From positions 1,364,001 to 1,428,000 of the forward strand of contig JAWUZG010000001.1 in the NCBI GenBank assembly GCA_036785705.1: 64,000 bases of DNA, in the 5' to 3' direction. The notes below the pieces were generated by a model that did not search any database, had not been told where the DNA came from, and was given only the letters and a program-made list of their open reading frames with translations. The position numbers were made by a program, and so were the translations under genes. This document shows positions 14,701 through 26,700 of the stretch, one piece after another. The stretch comes from Acanthornis magna (lineage: Eukaryota; Chordata; Aves; Passeriformes; Acanthizidae). Within the stretch, counting starts at the first letter, position 1. Each line of letters starts with the position of its first letter.

Positions 14701-17700
14701 TTTGACATTTTTTCTAAAATCCTTGTACATTTCAGATTTCTCCTGGCAAAGAAAAGCTATACATCAACATTTCCATAAGATTTTACCTCAGTCTTGATCT
14801 GTTTTTATTTTTATAACTGCCCTTTGATCTGATGAATCAACAGATGCAATATGTTTTTTATACATAATGCATCAGATTTGCTTGTATTTGCCTTCTTGAA
14901 TTTTCCATCTGTCTTCTATTGCTTCCAGAAATCCCATTTAACTGCCAGTGTGTGGGAAATGCCTAGAATACATAGAAATGGCTTTAAAGTTCATTTATAT
15001 GTTTTGATCTGAGGGTTTTACATTACTTCTCCTCAGCTGCTGAACGGAAAGCCTGCAGTGGGTTAGGCTGCCTGGTTCTGTCTCGCTGGGGTCAGTGAGA
15101 ATCAGTGCCACGCTGGAAATAGAAGCTCCCTCCTTATTCCTCCTGCACATCCATGCTCATGGACCATCAGAAATCAGCTGAGTTCGGTAGCAACTCCATG
15201 CCTCAATTTCCCCACCTGTTAAATGCGCATAAGGACACATAACCCTTTCCTTAAAGCAATGGGGAACCTGGGTCATTCATGTGGATCACATTGCCTCCCT
15301 CTATTGCTCCTCAAAACATTGATAAATGTCATCCCTTGTGCCACAAACAGTGCTTTAGCGATCTCTGGAGAGGAAGTCTCCAAGGCTGTGTCTCACACAG
15401 CCATTGTGAGTGACAAGAACTGCTGAGGAATCCCTCCCACCCTCTTCATAGCCACTCATCTCCACCTCTGGGACAGAGAATAAAAACAAACAAAAAAGGT
15501 CTGATAGAAAAGGTCCAAAAAAAATTTTTTTTTCTTTTCTGGATAACAAAAATCAGGTCTGGAAGGTACCTTTTCTAATTCATCCCATGTTCCCAAACTG
15601 AATCCCTTCCTACTTAGTTTTATGATACAACCAGGAAACACTCCAAATTTCAGTAATGGAAATTCAGTGCCTGCACTTGCCAGTCCTTTCCAGAGCTTCA
15701 CTTTTTTCACTGTTAGATGTTTTCAATCTCTGATTTTCCTTCTGGATTATAAATTCATGACTCCTTGTTCTTTCTGTAATTGACACAGAAGGCATAGTAT
15801 CCTTTTCCTCCTTGCAGCAGCTTTTTATATTCTTGAACACAGTTCCTATGGCATCCCCCAGGTTTCTTTTTTAGGCAGCACTTGATATCTGGATCACAGT
15901 TACTCTCCTCTGTTTATTGGCCTTGTTCTTTTTAAACAAGTGACAGAGAGAGAAAAATCTATGAGATATTTCAGAGTCCAGAGCATGGATAAGCTCCAAA
16001 TGCTTGGGCTGGTTTGCACTCTCACTGAGGGAGTTAGTAGAGCCTTCAGAAAAACTTTCCACTAAATTCAGCTGAAGAAGTAAACAGAGCAGCAAAAAGC
16101 ATTTTCCATATGAAATTGTGGTCCTCACAAGATGAACAGTTAAACCTAAATTATTTTGGAGTCAGCAGGGCTGGGATTAGAGCTCAAATGCAAAGTTCAT
16201 CCTCCGCTAGCATGTGGAAACTTCCAGGCAGCTGTTACAAGAAACAAAAAGCTTTCCGAGACCTTTGACTTCAGAAAGAAGCAGTCATTCTCAAGCAGCC
16301 TGGTGTCTCCTGCCCAAGCCCATGACTAGTTCTCACACAGCTACCCTGGAGGTACAGGATGAGGACAGCATCCAGGACACCATTCAGAGAGTGGCTCCGT
16401 CCTGAGGTCGCCAGGGAAGGTCAGGATCATTGGCCTCAACCCCTCCTGTTTTGGGGCTTGTATGTGACAGAAGACAACACCTGCACACGCCAAAAGATCG
16501 CTTTCCAAAACTCACATGCCTAACACCTTCCTTTGGGAAAAATACAACTCCCAGATGGAACCATGTGCACAGGAGTTACTGTCAAAGGAAATATCCTAGA
16601 AAGAGCTGTCATCACTTTGTCTCTGCTCCATGTTCAGAGAAGATGGATACAGGACTTTCTAAGAGCCAAGAGAAGAACAAATCCACAAGTGACACTGGAA
16701 GAGACACTGGGATGTTGGTGGCTCAGACATTCCGGGGGAGCTGCCGATGTGCAAACACCTGCCCAGGTGCCGAGGGCGAGCACAGCCCAGCTCAGGCTGC
16801 AGCTGCTGTTGGACCTGAGAAGGAAGGAGAGAATCCTGAGGACTTTGTCTCTGTGTCCTTGTCAAGTGAACTCAGCTGTGATAATTCCCCTGCCGGGGCA
16901 GTGCCGGGATATTCACACAGAGCCTGAAGGTGTTCACTCTCTGATGGGACATAATGGGACATAGTGGACTCAACTGGGCTGATTTAATAGACAGCTGTAT
17001 CATCTAAGAAGGTGTCAAAGTGTCCAGTGTTCCACACCATTCCATCATCCAGGTGTCCCTGATCCACACCATTCCGTCATCCCTTCCAAACTCCCCACCT
17101 CAGGGGAGGTACCTGGGCATTCCCACCTGAACCTGACTGAAAATAAACCCAACAGATTGTGCATTCTGTGAGTTTCTCTAGAATTTCCCTCACCACTTGA
17201 TGGATCTGGCCCGTGACCACCACTTTGACCAACAGACATTGAAATGGCAATAACTGAGTCTTGTCACAAGTCTTTCTACTCTTGTACATTTTCTGAAGTG
17301 ATATTTTTATGATTTTATATTGTCATATTACTCTAAATAATAAGAACCAAAATGTATCTGTTTCCCTGTGCAACCAAGTTGTTCTAAAATAAACCCTGTA
17401 TGTGTATATTTACAAACACTGATTGTTCAGTGTCTTTTCACTCTAATCTGCCCCAAGGGCTCTGTTAACAAGAACTGGGTCACTCTTGCTTTCTGGGGCT
17501 TGATGGCACAATTTGTTTTCATCCAATACTCTCAAGTAAGTTATTAATACTTATCAAAATTTCGTATTTTGTCATTAACTGTGAGATACTATAGACAACT
17601 GCTTAGACACAGGAAATCGAGGAAGAGTGTTTTCGTGATGTGTTCAAACTCAAATCAGTCAGGCATTTCCCACTGTTCAGGCCTCTGTTCCTTATGTAAT

Positions 17701-20700
17701 CACTTTTTAAGTCGCAACCTCTAAATTGGGGCACCACAGGTAACACAGTATGGCAGAACCTGGTCTGGCTTCCATGTTCTCCCAGCAAAGTGGTATTGAA
17801 GAATTTTAAGCCACAGGATTCCAAGAAGAGACCAAACACTTTTTCCTGGTTTACTCCTACTTTACAGACTGCCTGCCAAGCAGTTGCTCTGTAAATGCAA
17901 GACTTAAAATTCACCTTTCACTTAAAAACCCACAGCCTTCCCTGGAGATTTCACTGGATGAGCAGATCTTTACATGTCACATGAGCAAGAAGGCTTTGCA
18001 GGGAGGAAATAAAGGCTCTGATGGTTTGCTTTTAGGATCCATCTTGGGAGATGACAGTCAGCTGGAATATAGAGGACAACCACATGAGATGATTCCAGAC
18101 AAGAAAGCGTCTCTAATTGTATTCTGGACACAGATAAAGCACAGGGAATCTTTGGTTTCATTACCCATCCTGCAATGGAACACCTATTTTATATACATTT
18201 TACTGTTGAGGGAGGATTATGGAATCCTACAGCTCAGGCCCATTTTTATATGAGCTCTTTGAAATCTGAAGCACGGTGCCAAGAATGTCAGTGCTCCCAG
18301 ACTGCCATTTGGGTGGTGAGTTACATGAGTTTTCCCTGCATGTCATTTACATGTAGGAATTTCCATACTGCACTGGACCAACAGTGTGTCTGCTCTGCTT
18401 AGTCTGTCCCTAGCCTTGATCAATGCCAGATGTTTTGCAGGAAACCATTTGCCACAATGCACTGTGATATTCCCTGATAGGTGAAAAAGGCTTCCTGCCT
18501 CTCCTGATGAGGGGCAGAGCACATTTATCTCACGGCACGTGGATGTGTGACACAGAGACTAATGAGGCTTGACCTGAAGGTAGTCCAAGTCACCGAGAGC
18601 CTTGATCTCGCTGTGATTTGGATGAAATCAGGAGGATCCCGCTGAGCAATCAGTTTAACTCCAGTTCACATGCTTTGGGATCTTTCTGTGGCAGACATGA
18701 ACAGCTACTCTGATTTTGCTGGCGTTATGTCGCTCGGAGTGACTGAGGGTCAAGTCCCAAAAGACTCTACATCCTCCTTCCATCCTTTTTTTTTTTTTGG
18801 TGTTTTTTGTCAACATGTAGCACTCACAGGATCCTGTGCCCTTCCCTGATGGTTTCCACAAGAAAAATTACCTTTACACTGAACAGTAGGCGAGGATGGT
18901 TGGTAAGAGCAGAATATCAGATAGCACTTAGTGCTTTGGCAAAACATGGATTTTCCTCTCAGAATTTCCCATGTTCTGAAGTGCAGGATTTCCTATCTGC
19001 CTTGGCATGGAAGAATGGGAAAAACAATTAACTTAAAATAAACAGTTCCCAGGAGAGATGGAGGCCAGGGAAGAGCCTGCTCCAGTGCTGAGCACAAGGC
19101 CTGAAGGCCCTGCTTAAAGCTCTTAAAGACAATAGCAAAAAAAAAAAAAGTCCTATTGAGACGAATGGGATCGGCCCTGTATTCATTAAGCTTCAAAGTC
19201 CTCACAGGCTTTTATGCACAGATACCACACAGACACAGTCATCCAGAGAAAATAGATCCAACACTGCCAGGCCACTTGAGGAGCGATCAAGACCCCACAA
19301 GTAACAGAACTATAAAATCTTCCCTTACCTTCCGCTTTCCCATTGCCTTTGTGCTTGCTGTTTCGGAGGGGAGGCACTTCCAGGGACACAATTCCCGAGT
19401 TCTCCAGGATGTTCACCTCCACTCGCAGCCTCCCCACCAGCTGCTGGGGCCGGATGCTGACGGTGTATTCGTATTTCCCCAGCCGCCTTTGCAGAAGTTC
19501 CTCGTAGTGCAATATGAACCTGGCCTGCATCTTGCGAGGGATGAACACAGAGGCTTTGAATGTCTCGTAGCCGTTCTCCCTGGAAAAAAAACCCAAAGAC
19601 ACCTTCACACCTCATGCACATCACACATTGCCTCCTTCACCTCCCCATGATGGTTTTGCCTGACCCTGTCGCCTATAAATAATCAAATGAACCTTCCCAT
19701 CAAATCTTGTTGAACCAGTGTTGCATTTACCACTGAACTTTGTTGATTTACCACTTTATATAAAGTATCTTGTTGCTTCCCTCTTGAGTGAAGTGGATGA
19801 CTCTGTCCATGACAACACTTTAATTTTCCTTTCTGTTATTCAGGAAGTAACAAGAATTCTTTCCCCCAGCAGTACATCCTGGAGCATCTTGGAATTTAAA
19901 AAGTTGTGTGGCAGGGTTAGAAAAGGCCACATACAATTTTACATGGCTCAGAGTATGGGAGTGACACCAGGCAGTGCAGATAACTCTCAGTTTAGCTGCT
20001 CCTTCCTAAAAATCCATGGACGGATATGCTGAAGCAGCCAAGATAAAGGTGGATGGAGAGTACATCCCTTCCCAGAGCACAGCCAAATGCACAACACTCA
20101 CCTTCCCTCTGTGGGGCTCGCAGGTTTCTTGTGCCTTGCTTGGTCATCGCTGCTATTTTTCTTTTCTTTCCCCGTGACCTCTCCATAATAAGTCTTGTTG
20201 CCGATGCTCCTGGAGAGACCAGAGATGTCATTGTGGTCACTTTGCACCCAAGCACAGTGACAGATGGACATTTGCTGCCGGTGAGTTCACAGACTGGGCA
20301 CACGCGGACAGTCTCAGAGTGCTACTGGTGTCACTCTCCTGAGTTCACCCCAGCCACTGGGACAGAAGCCAACTCAGAAGTTCCCTGGCTGGAAATACCA
20401 GCCCAGTACAAAGGCAAAAGTCTTTATTAAAGTTATTCCTCCTGTTCACTCTAAATGGAAGTATTTCTTAAAGAATGGATCCCCTATCCCCTTTGGTCAG
20501 GTCTGAAGCTCTAGCCCCAATATGTGCCTGTAGAGAAGACCTGAGCATGATCAAACCAAACACGTTCGAGACCATGAGTTTAATTTATTAGTCATTTCAG
20601 TAGGAGGTTGCTTTCTATTTGGTTTATCATTCACAGAGCACCTCCAGCAGCCACTGAACCTCTCTGCTGGTTGGAGTTGATTTCTCAATGGTTTCTCCAC

Positions 20701-23700
20701 TGACAATGTGGAGAACATGGAATAAAAAGAAAGCATCACGGTCAGTCAGGTGAGATAAATATATGTGCCGGTGTTGCTGAAACTTTCTCTGGAGAGGTTT
20801 CTGAGGTCTTGGAGAAATTTTTCTCATTCAAATCAGAGAGAGGAGGAGAAAGAAGTTATTAAAAGACACTCAGATAGGAAATAGAATGGTTTCCCTCCCT
20901 GTTTACATTGAGGATTTGAATTTAGTACCCTGGCATCCATAGACTTGGTCTGTGCATTACTTACTTACATGGTAAAGTTGGAGATGAAGGCTGCAGCAGG
21001 GATCTGCATCTCAAACACAGCCTCTCGTGCCTCGGAGCCGCTGTTCACCATGGTGCAGGACACGGTGGTGAAGGCGTACCGGGAAATGATCGTGGACCTC
21101 ACATGGAACTCAGACATCCGAGGCCTGGTTTCCTGCAGGAATCAAAAGGCCACCTCTAAAGAGACTCATCCCTTCAGTGTTTCAATGGATTTAATATTTA
21201 ATGTGCACTAGCAAACTCCTGCCTGATGAGTATTAGACCTCCTGACAGCAGCAGGCAAGGTGGGCTTGTCCTCAAAATTTCAGGTGAGCTGCAAAAGGTA
21301 AATCAGGATTTGTGATACTGCCTTTGTTCATGCACAGAGGCCACAGACATTCTCCAGTGCTTGGGAAGGGCCTGAGAGCGCTTCTTATGCCACCCTTTAG
21401 GTTATGAAACACCCAGACAAAATCCATCTGCATCCTAAACAGAAGCCTTCAACCCTGACTGTGTGAGAGGATCAGGATTATTCCCTTGTGGCCTGGGAAA
21501 GAAAACCCAAAATAGGTTCCCATGGGGTCCAGAACTGTGTCACTGCCCTGTGCACTGTGCACAAGAGCAGACGGAAGACTTCTTGAGAGACTGACATCAC
21601 CATGTATGAAGCAGCAACTTCAAATTCATCCAGTCAGATCCAAAAGTTATGTAAACAGAAAAACTGCTGTCACTGGAATCAACTGAGTCCTCCTCTGCTG
21701 AGAAGCCATCCTGGAAGTCTGGGCCAATGGATGGAAGAGACCTAATAAAAAACACTGACAGTGTGACATCTCAAGCAAAGTATTTTAAGCTTTTTAGCCC
21801 ACACTGGACTCCTTCCAGCAGAGACCCAGCAGAGACAGCAGCGAATGACATATGATGTTGCAATGGAAGCTGAAAGCCAGTATCTGCTTCTTGGGAATGT
21901 GTTTTTGTGCACAAGTCCTGAGTTGGAGCATTTCTCCAGACTAATGTGTTTTTTGACAGTGACATCTCCATGGAGCTCAAATGTTTTCTTCCTGGAATAC
22001 TTCAGTGTACTTAACTGTAAGCAGCCCTTGATAAAAATATCTGTACATCGACTTACAAAATCAAAGACCAAACCCTCAAAAGCAGAAGGGAGATAAAGGG
22101 TAAAGCACCTTGCAAATGCAGAGCAACCTCACTAAGCCAAACACAGCGAGACTCTTCCTATTGAGGCTGTTAAAAACTCACAGTCACGCAAGACTTGTGA
22201 GGACAAGAACAGACTCTTCAGCTGCATGTCCAGGCTTTCTTTCAGAACAAAAATAATTTTGGCAAATGGCTTAAGAAAGGGAGCAAGTGTTCGTCTGAGT
22301 GTGAAACAAGAACATTTCTGCAGTAGCTGATGGCAGCAGAAGCAGCTGAGCATCCGACTGACCAAGCTGCCGGGCTGGTGAATTCCAGGCAAACGGAGCA
22401 AGGAGGATCCACTGGAAACAAACACAGAACTACCAACAGACTTGGCATAAAGCCCTGCCTGCCTACACTTCCACGGCTTGGAAAGCCTGGTGATGTGTCT
22501 CAGATGGACCTAAATATGATCAATATCTGTAACAGCGGCAGAATGATGATGTGCTCGGTGTCAATGATTATCCTGCTCGGCTCACGTGGGGCACAATGGC
22601 AAGAGGTTAGGACTTCCAGGGTAGGATTCACCTCCCTGATTTCAGGCAGATCAGTGCAATGGATCTGTGGATCAAGACTAGAACACCCCTGCTCAGATCT
22701 AATGTCCCACCCTTTGACCACTGCTTAATTAACTGCTGTTAATTAGAACTAGATCCTGCTGTTCTTAGGACTTCCCCTGATATATAGACACAGCTTTCCA
22801 GTCTCATTATCCTGAAGGTGGAAAGGATGGGGAGTTTTCATCGATAATGGGGTTGTACGAATGTTTTCAGATATAATGAACTGATGCTTCATTCAGTCTT
22901 CCATTCCAATAATTACCTGTGGCATAGCAAGGGACACAGAGGATTTAATAACAGGAGTTACAGAAAGAATTGGAGACCACAGCAAATTCTTTGGGTTCAG
23001 ACCTTCTGCATTCACCCCCATGTGCCTCATAAGCTGTGGGTTTATATATAGCTGACAGCTCAGCAGCTAAAGAGGAGTGAGCCCTTTGCCTTGAAACACA
23101 GAGTGCCTCTGCAGGGACCTGTCTGACACTGAGAATGCACCGCTGGATTCACAGAAAATTCACTGTGATTCACCGCTGGAGCTCAGAAAGCCTTTCAAAT
23201 GTGACAGAGAACATGAGCTTGCCCTCGGTTATGACAACAATGTGAGAATGGTTGTGTGGGGTGAGAGCAAAAGCAGTTCTAACCCTGTGGCCTGTCACTG
23301 GCAGAGACCCACAGTACTTGCTTAGAGGAGGGTGTAAAATCAGTCCAACCTGCACTGATACTACTCGGAAATATTCTGTTTTCAGTAATTTGTGGCTGAA
23401 GGAGTTGCTGAGTCAAGGGTGGCATTTTGGTGGTGTATTTGTATTCTGTGGATATTTCTTCCATTACTTTACACAGCTCTTTTTTGAATCCATGTAAAAT
23501 TTAGCACCTGCAGCATCTTGTAACAAGGAGTTCCACAGCTTAATAATATTTTGTATGAAAAAACACATCACTTTGGCTTTTTTTTGCCAAATCCACTCTT
23601 TGCTGGCCTCAGCTGATCTCTGTTATGGAATCACAGAATGGTTTGGGTTGGGAGGGATCTTAAAGACCATCCAGTTCCAACTCCTTGCCGTGTCCTGCTG

Positions 23701-26700
23701 GGACACCTTCCACTATCGCAAGTTGCTCCAAGCCCAGTCCAACCTGGCCTTGAACACTTCCAGGGATGGGGTAAATATCTCCATCCCACTGAACAAGCTT
23801 ATGATATTCTTACAAACTGAGGGATGCCAAAAACAACAACAAAAAAAGACTTTCAACATTCCTCCTTCTTCCTGATGGATGAAAGTTGCTGTTGGAGGAA
23901 CCAAACACTGAATATGGATATCACACAGAGCTGAGGATGAAAGAATTGTTTCATCTTCCCATCCCTGGAAGGGATCTGCAATTCCTTGTATACAGAAAAT
24001 ATAAATGGTGGGGGCACAGGCTGTTTCCAAACAGGTTGCTCAGTCAGGCTGGGCAGGCAGCCCAAGTTCCACTCTGTGATTCCTGTGCTGCATTCCCTGG
24101 AGCTCTTGCACAATCCATCAGTGCCTGGTGCTCTGACTTACAGCTGTGCCATGGCCTGTTTGTTTTCTGCACTTTCTATTAAGGCCTTCAGAAGATGAGA
24201 GGCAGCACAAAGGGGAAAAAAAAAAAAAAAAGCAAAACAAACCATTTGTTTAATGTTGTTATTATTACCGCGATTTATCATCCCTATTTAAAATTAAGTG
24301 AGGGAATGCCAAGGCAGCAGATTAGCACAGTGCTACGAGGCAGGTTGGCTGGATGCTTTGTGGAGGTGTCCTGGTTATGATGATGAACTGGCAGCTGAAA
24401 TTTTCTCGTCAAACAAATTATTCTATGCTTGTTTACATGAAATATTTGGAAAGAGAGAAAAAGAGCTGAAGATAAATGAAATTCATTCCGTATTTTTGCC
24501 TTTATCAGTTGCTTTCATCAAAACAAATTGACTGCCTCTCAGATTAGAAGTAATAAACTGGTAATAAGCTTGAGAGTTTCTCTCTAGGCTGCTGCCTCCA
24601 ATCTGTCAAAGATCAAGGGGATCAGCTGCTGTAAAGGTGATGGCTGCTCACCATGAAATGAGTTCCACCAGTTCTCAACCAGGAAATCCTCAGAAAATCC
24701 GGAAAAATAACTGGCCATGAACAGCAATTCCTCCGGCTGCCTCTCTACATCTGAATCTTAGTTTTCTGTGCTGAAAGAACAATATTGACTTCCTTATTTT
24801 CTTCCTTTCTTCAGTAGATTTTGTCAGAGAATGACAGAGATCTTCAAATTTCAAAGCAAATTCTCCCTTTCTCTTCAAATCCAATGAGATTTCATCAGGC
24901 CTATGTTCCACCACTTCGTGGTTAAAGTTTGCAACATTAGGAGCTCCTTCTTCAACTCTGGGGTTGAGAAGATGGATTGGGAAATATTAGAAGAACCTGT
25001 ACCTGTTGCATCGATCAGAATGAAGATTTTTTTGTTGTTGTTACCCAGAATCTCACTCTACCACTGCATAGCTCGTTCCTGGGCGCGGGGATGCACACAC
25101 ACACATATCCAGGGAAAGCAGAGCTGCCATGAGGTAAAATAAAGACAGGCTGTGATACGTACCAGCCTCTGCAGGAATTTGGCCTGTCTTGGGACACGGC
25201 GAGCGACCTGCAAAGAGTTAAGGGAATTAGCAGAGCTTACAGCAGACATGACACATGTTTAAAGCCAGACACGGGGCTGTGTGACTGATCACCCATGGCC
25301 AGGTTCAAATGTTCCTCTGGTTAAAATTAAAACCCGAATGTCTTCTGTATTAACAGACGCACTGATCAAAGCTCAGCAGTGGAATGTGGCTCTCTCAGGC
25401 CGGGAGGTGCTGGTATTTTGCAGATGGTGACCCTCTGTATGATGGCAGGAAACTCAGCCTTTAGCCCTGGCCCTGGATGCTAAGAACATCCCTGGAAGCG
25501 TTGAAGGCCAGGCTGGAGGGAGTTTTGAGCAGCCTGGTCTAATAGAAGGTGTCCCTGCCCATGGCAAAGGTTTGGAACTGGATGATCTATCTATAAGATC
25601 CCTTCCAACCCAAACCATTCAACGATTCTACAATTAGTTTAAATTAATGCTACAGCTTCGTCTATTAGCTCAGGAGCAGATCTGTTGCCTAAATACTCTG
25701 CACAGGTACTGAGGGTTTATTGCTCAGTGACAGAAAAGCGCTAGCTATGCACAAAAGGGGAATAAAGGTGTTGAAATTCAGCCACAAACCTCATTGTGAA
25801 ACAAAGTGCTTCACCTATGACAGAGCAATCATACTCATGTGTCACCCTTCTTATCCACTCCTCTGACTTCTCACATGGTGTGAGACTCAGCTCAGCAACA
25901 TCCCCAAATGAAGACCCTCCCCAAAGCAAGTCTTTTGTCAATGAGGGAAGCCAAGTGCCTTCTTAAAATGTCAGTGGGACCCCAGGGAGCAGGAGAATGC
26001 AACAATACTTTTTTACCTGATTTGCCCTTTCTGTTGATTTCCACTGAACCAGCAGCAGCCCTTGCCAAAGACATGATTTTATGTCTGTTTATATCGTGCA
26101 TTGAAAAGCTCAGGAAAGCCCAGTGGGGAAATTAAAGTTTCATCCACGAGAATCTTTACTATTTCCTTCTGCATTATTTTAGCCAACATCTCATAAAATT
26201 AGGACCAAAGGAAAGCAGCTCCCTGGGGGAATTCTCAATGGAGAGGAGAGGAGAGGAGAGGAGAGGAGAGGAGAGGAGAGGAGAGGAGAGGAGAGGAGAG
26301 GAGAGGAGAGGAGAGGAGAGGAGAGGAGAGGAGAGGAGAGGAGAGGAGAGGAGAGGAGAGGAGAGGAGAGGAATTCTTTGCATTTTAAGTTTTGGATGAA
26401 ACTTTCAGTCTGGGTCTGTTATCTCAGACAAGTTAAGCCTCTCAGGAGGCTGCTGCGAGGGGCTGCAGAGTCTCCATCACTGCAGGCTCTTCAGAACAAG
26501 CCAGATAAATGTCTGTGTAGCTGATCCTGCTTGGACCAGAGGCGGGGATGAGAGATCAATAATCCTCAGTTCTTTTTACTAAAAATTTTCATTTTGGAAC
26601 AAATCCATCTGTTGTTCTGTATGGAATGGTCACAGGGGTTTTTAAAGACTAATCAGTGAAACTGGAAACTTGGTTCCTGATTTTATCTTTCCCCACCACA

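Larger units (their letters stand above)
12493..19328 (-). other. ITIH5: ITIH5 intron 5
   Basis: A 6.8-kb AT-rich intron. It holds MIR-like remnants near 14,100 and 15,200, short homopolymer tracts, and overlapping short open frames around 16,430-16,960 that show no family resemblance and no exon-like conservation. No CR1 copy was recognised here, in contrast to the rest of the window. Confidence 0.7.
21133..25162 (-). other. ITIH5: ITIH5 intron 2
   Basis: A 4.0-kb intron. It holds one CR1 fragment, an A tract at 24,216-24,231 and an AT-rich block at about 24,240-24,640 that looks like a conserved non-coding element. No coding exon was recognised. Confidence 0.75.

Noticed and set aside
16430..16964. 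Two overlapping plus-strand frames (165 and 143 codons)
   Set aside because: Open in two frames at once, no recognised domain, intronic to ITIH5.
26174..26383. Frame encoding a repeated Ser-Ser-Pro-Leu-Leu peptide
   Set aside because: It is only the translation of the GAGAG microsatellite.
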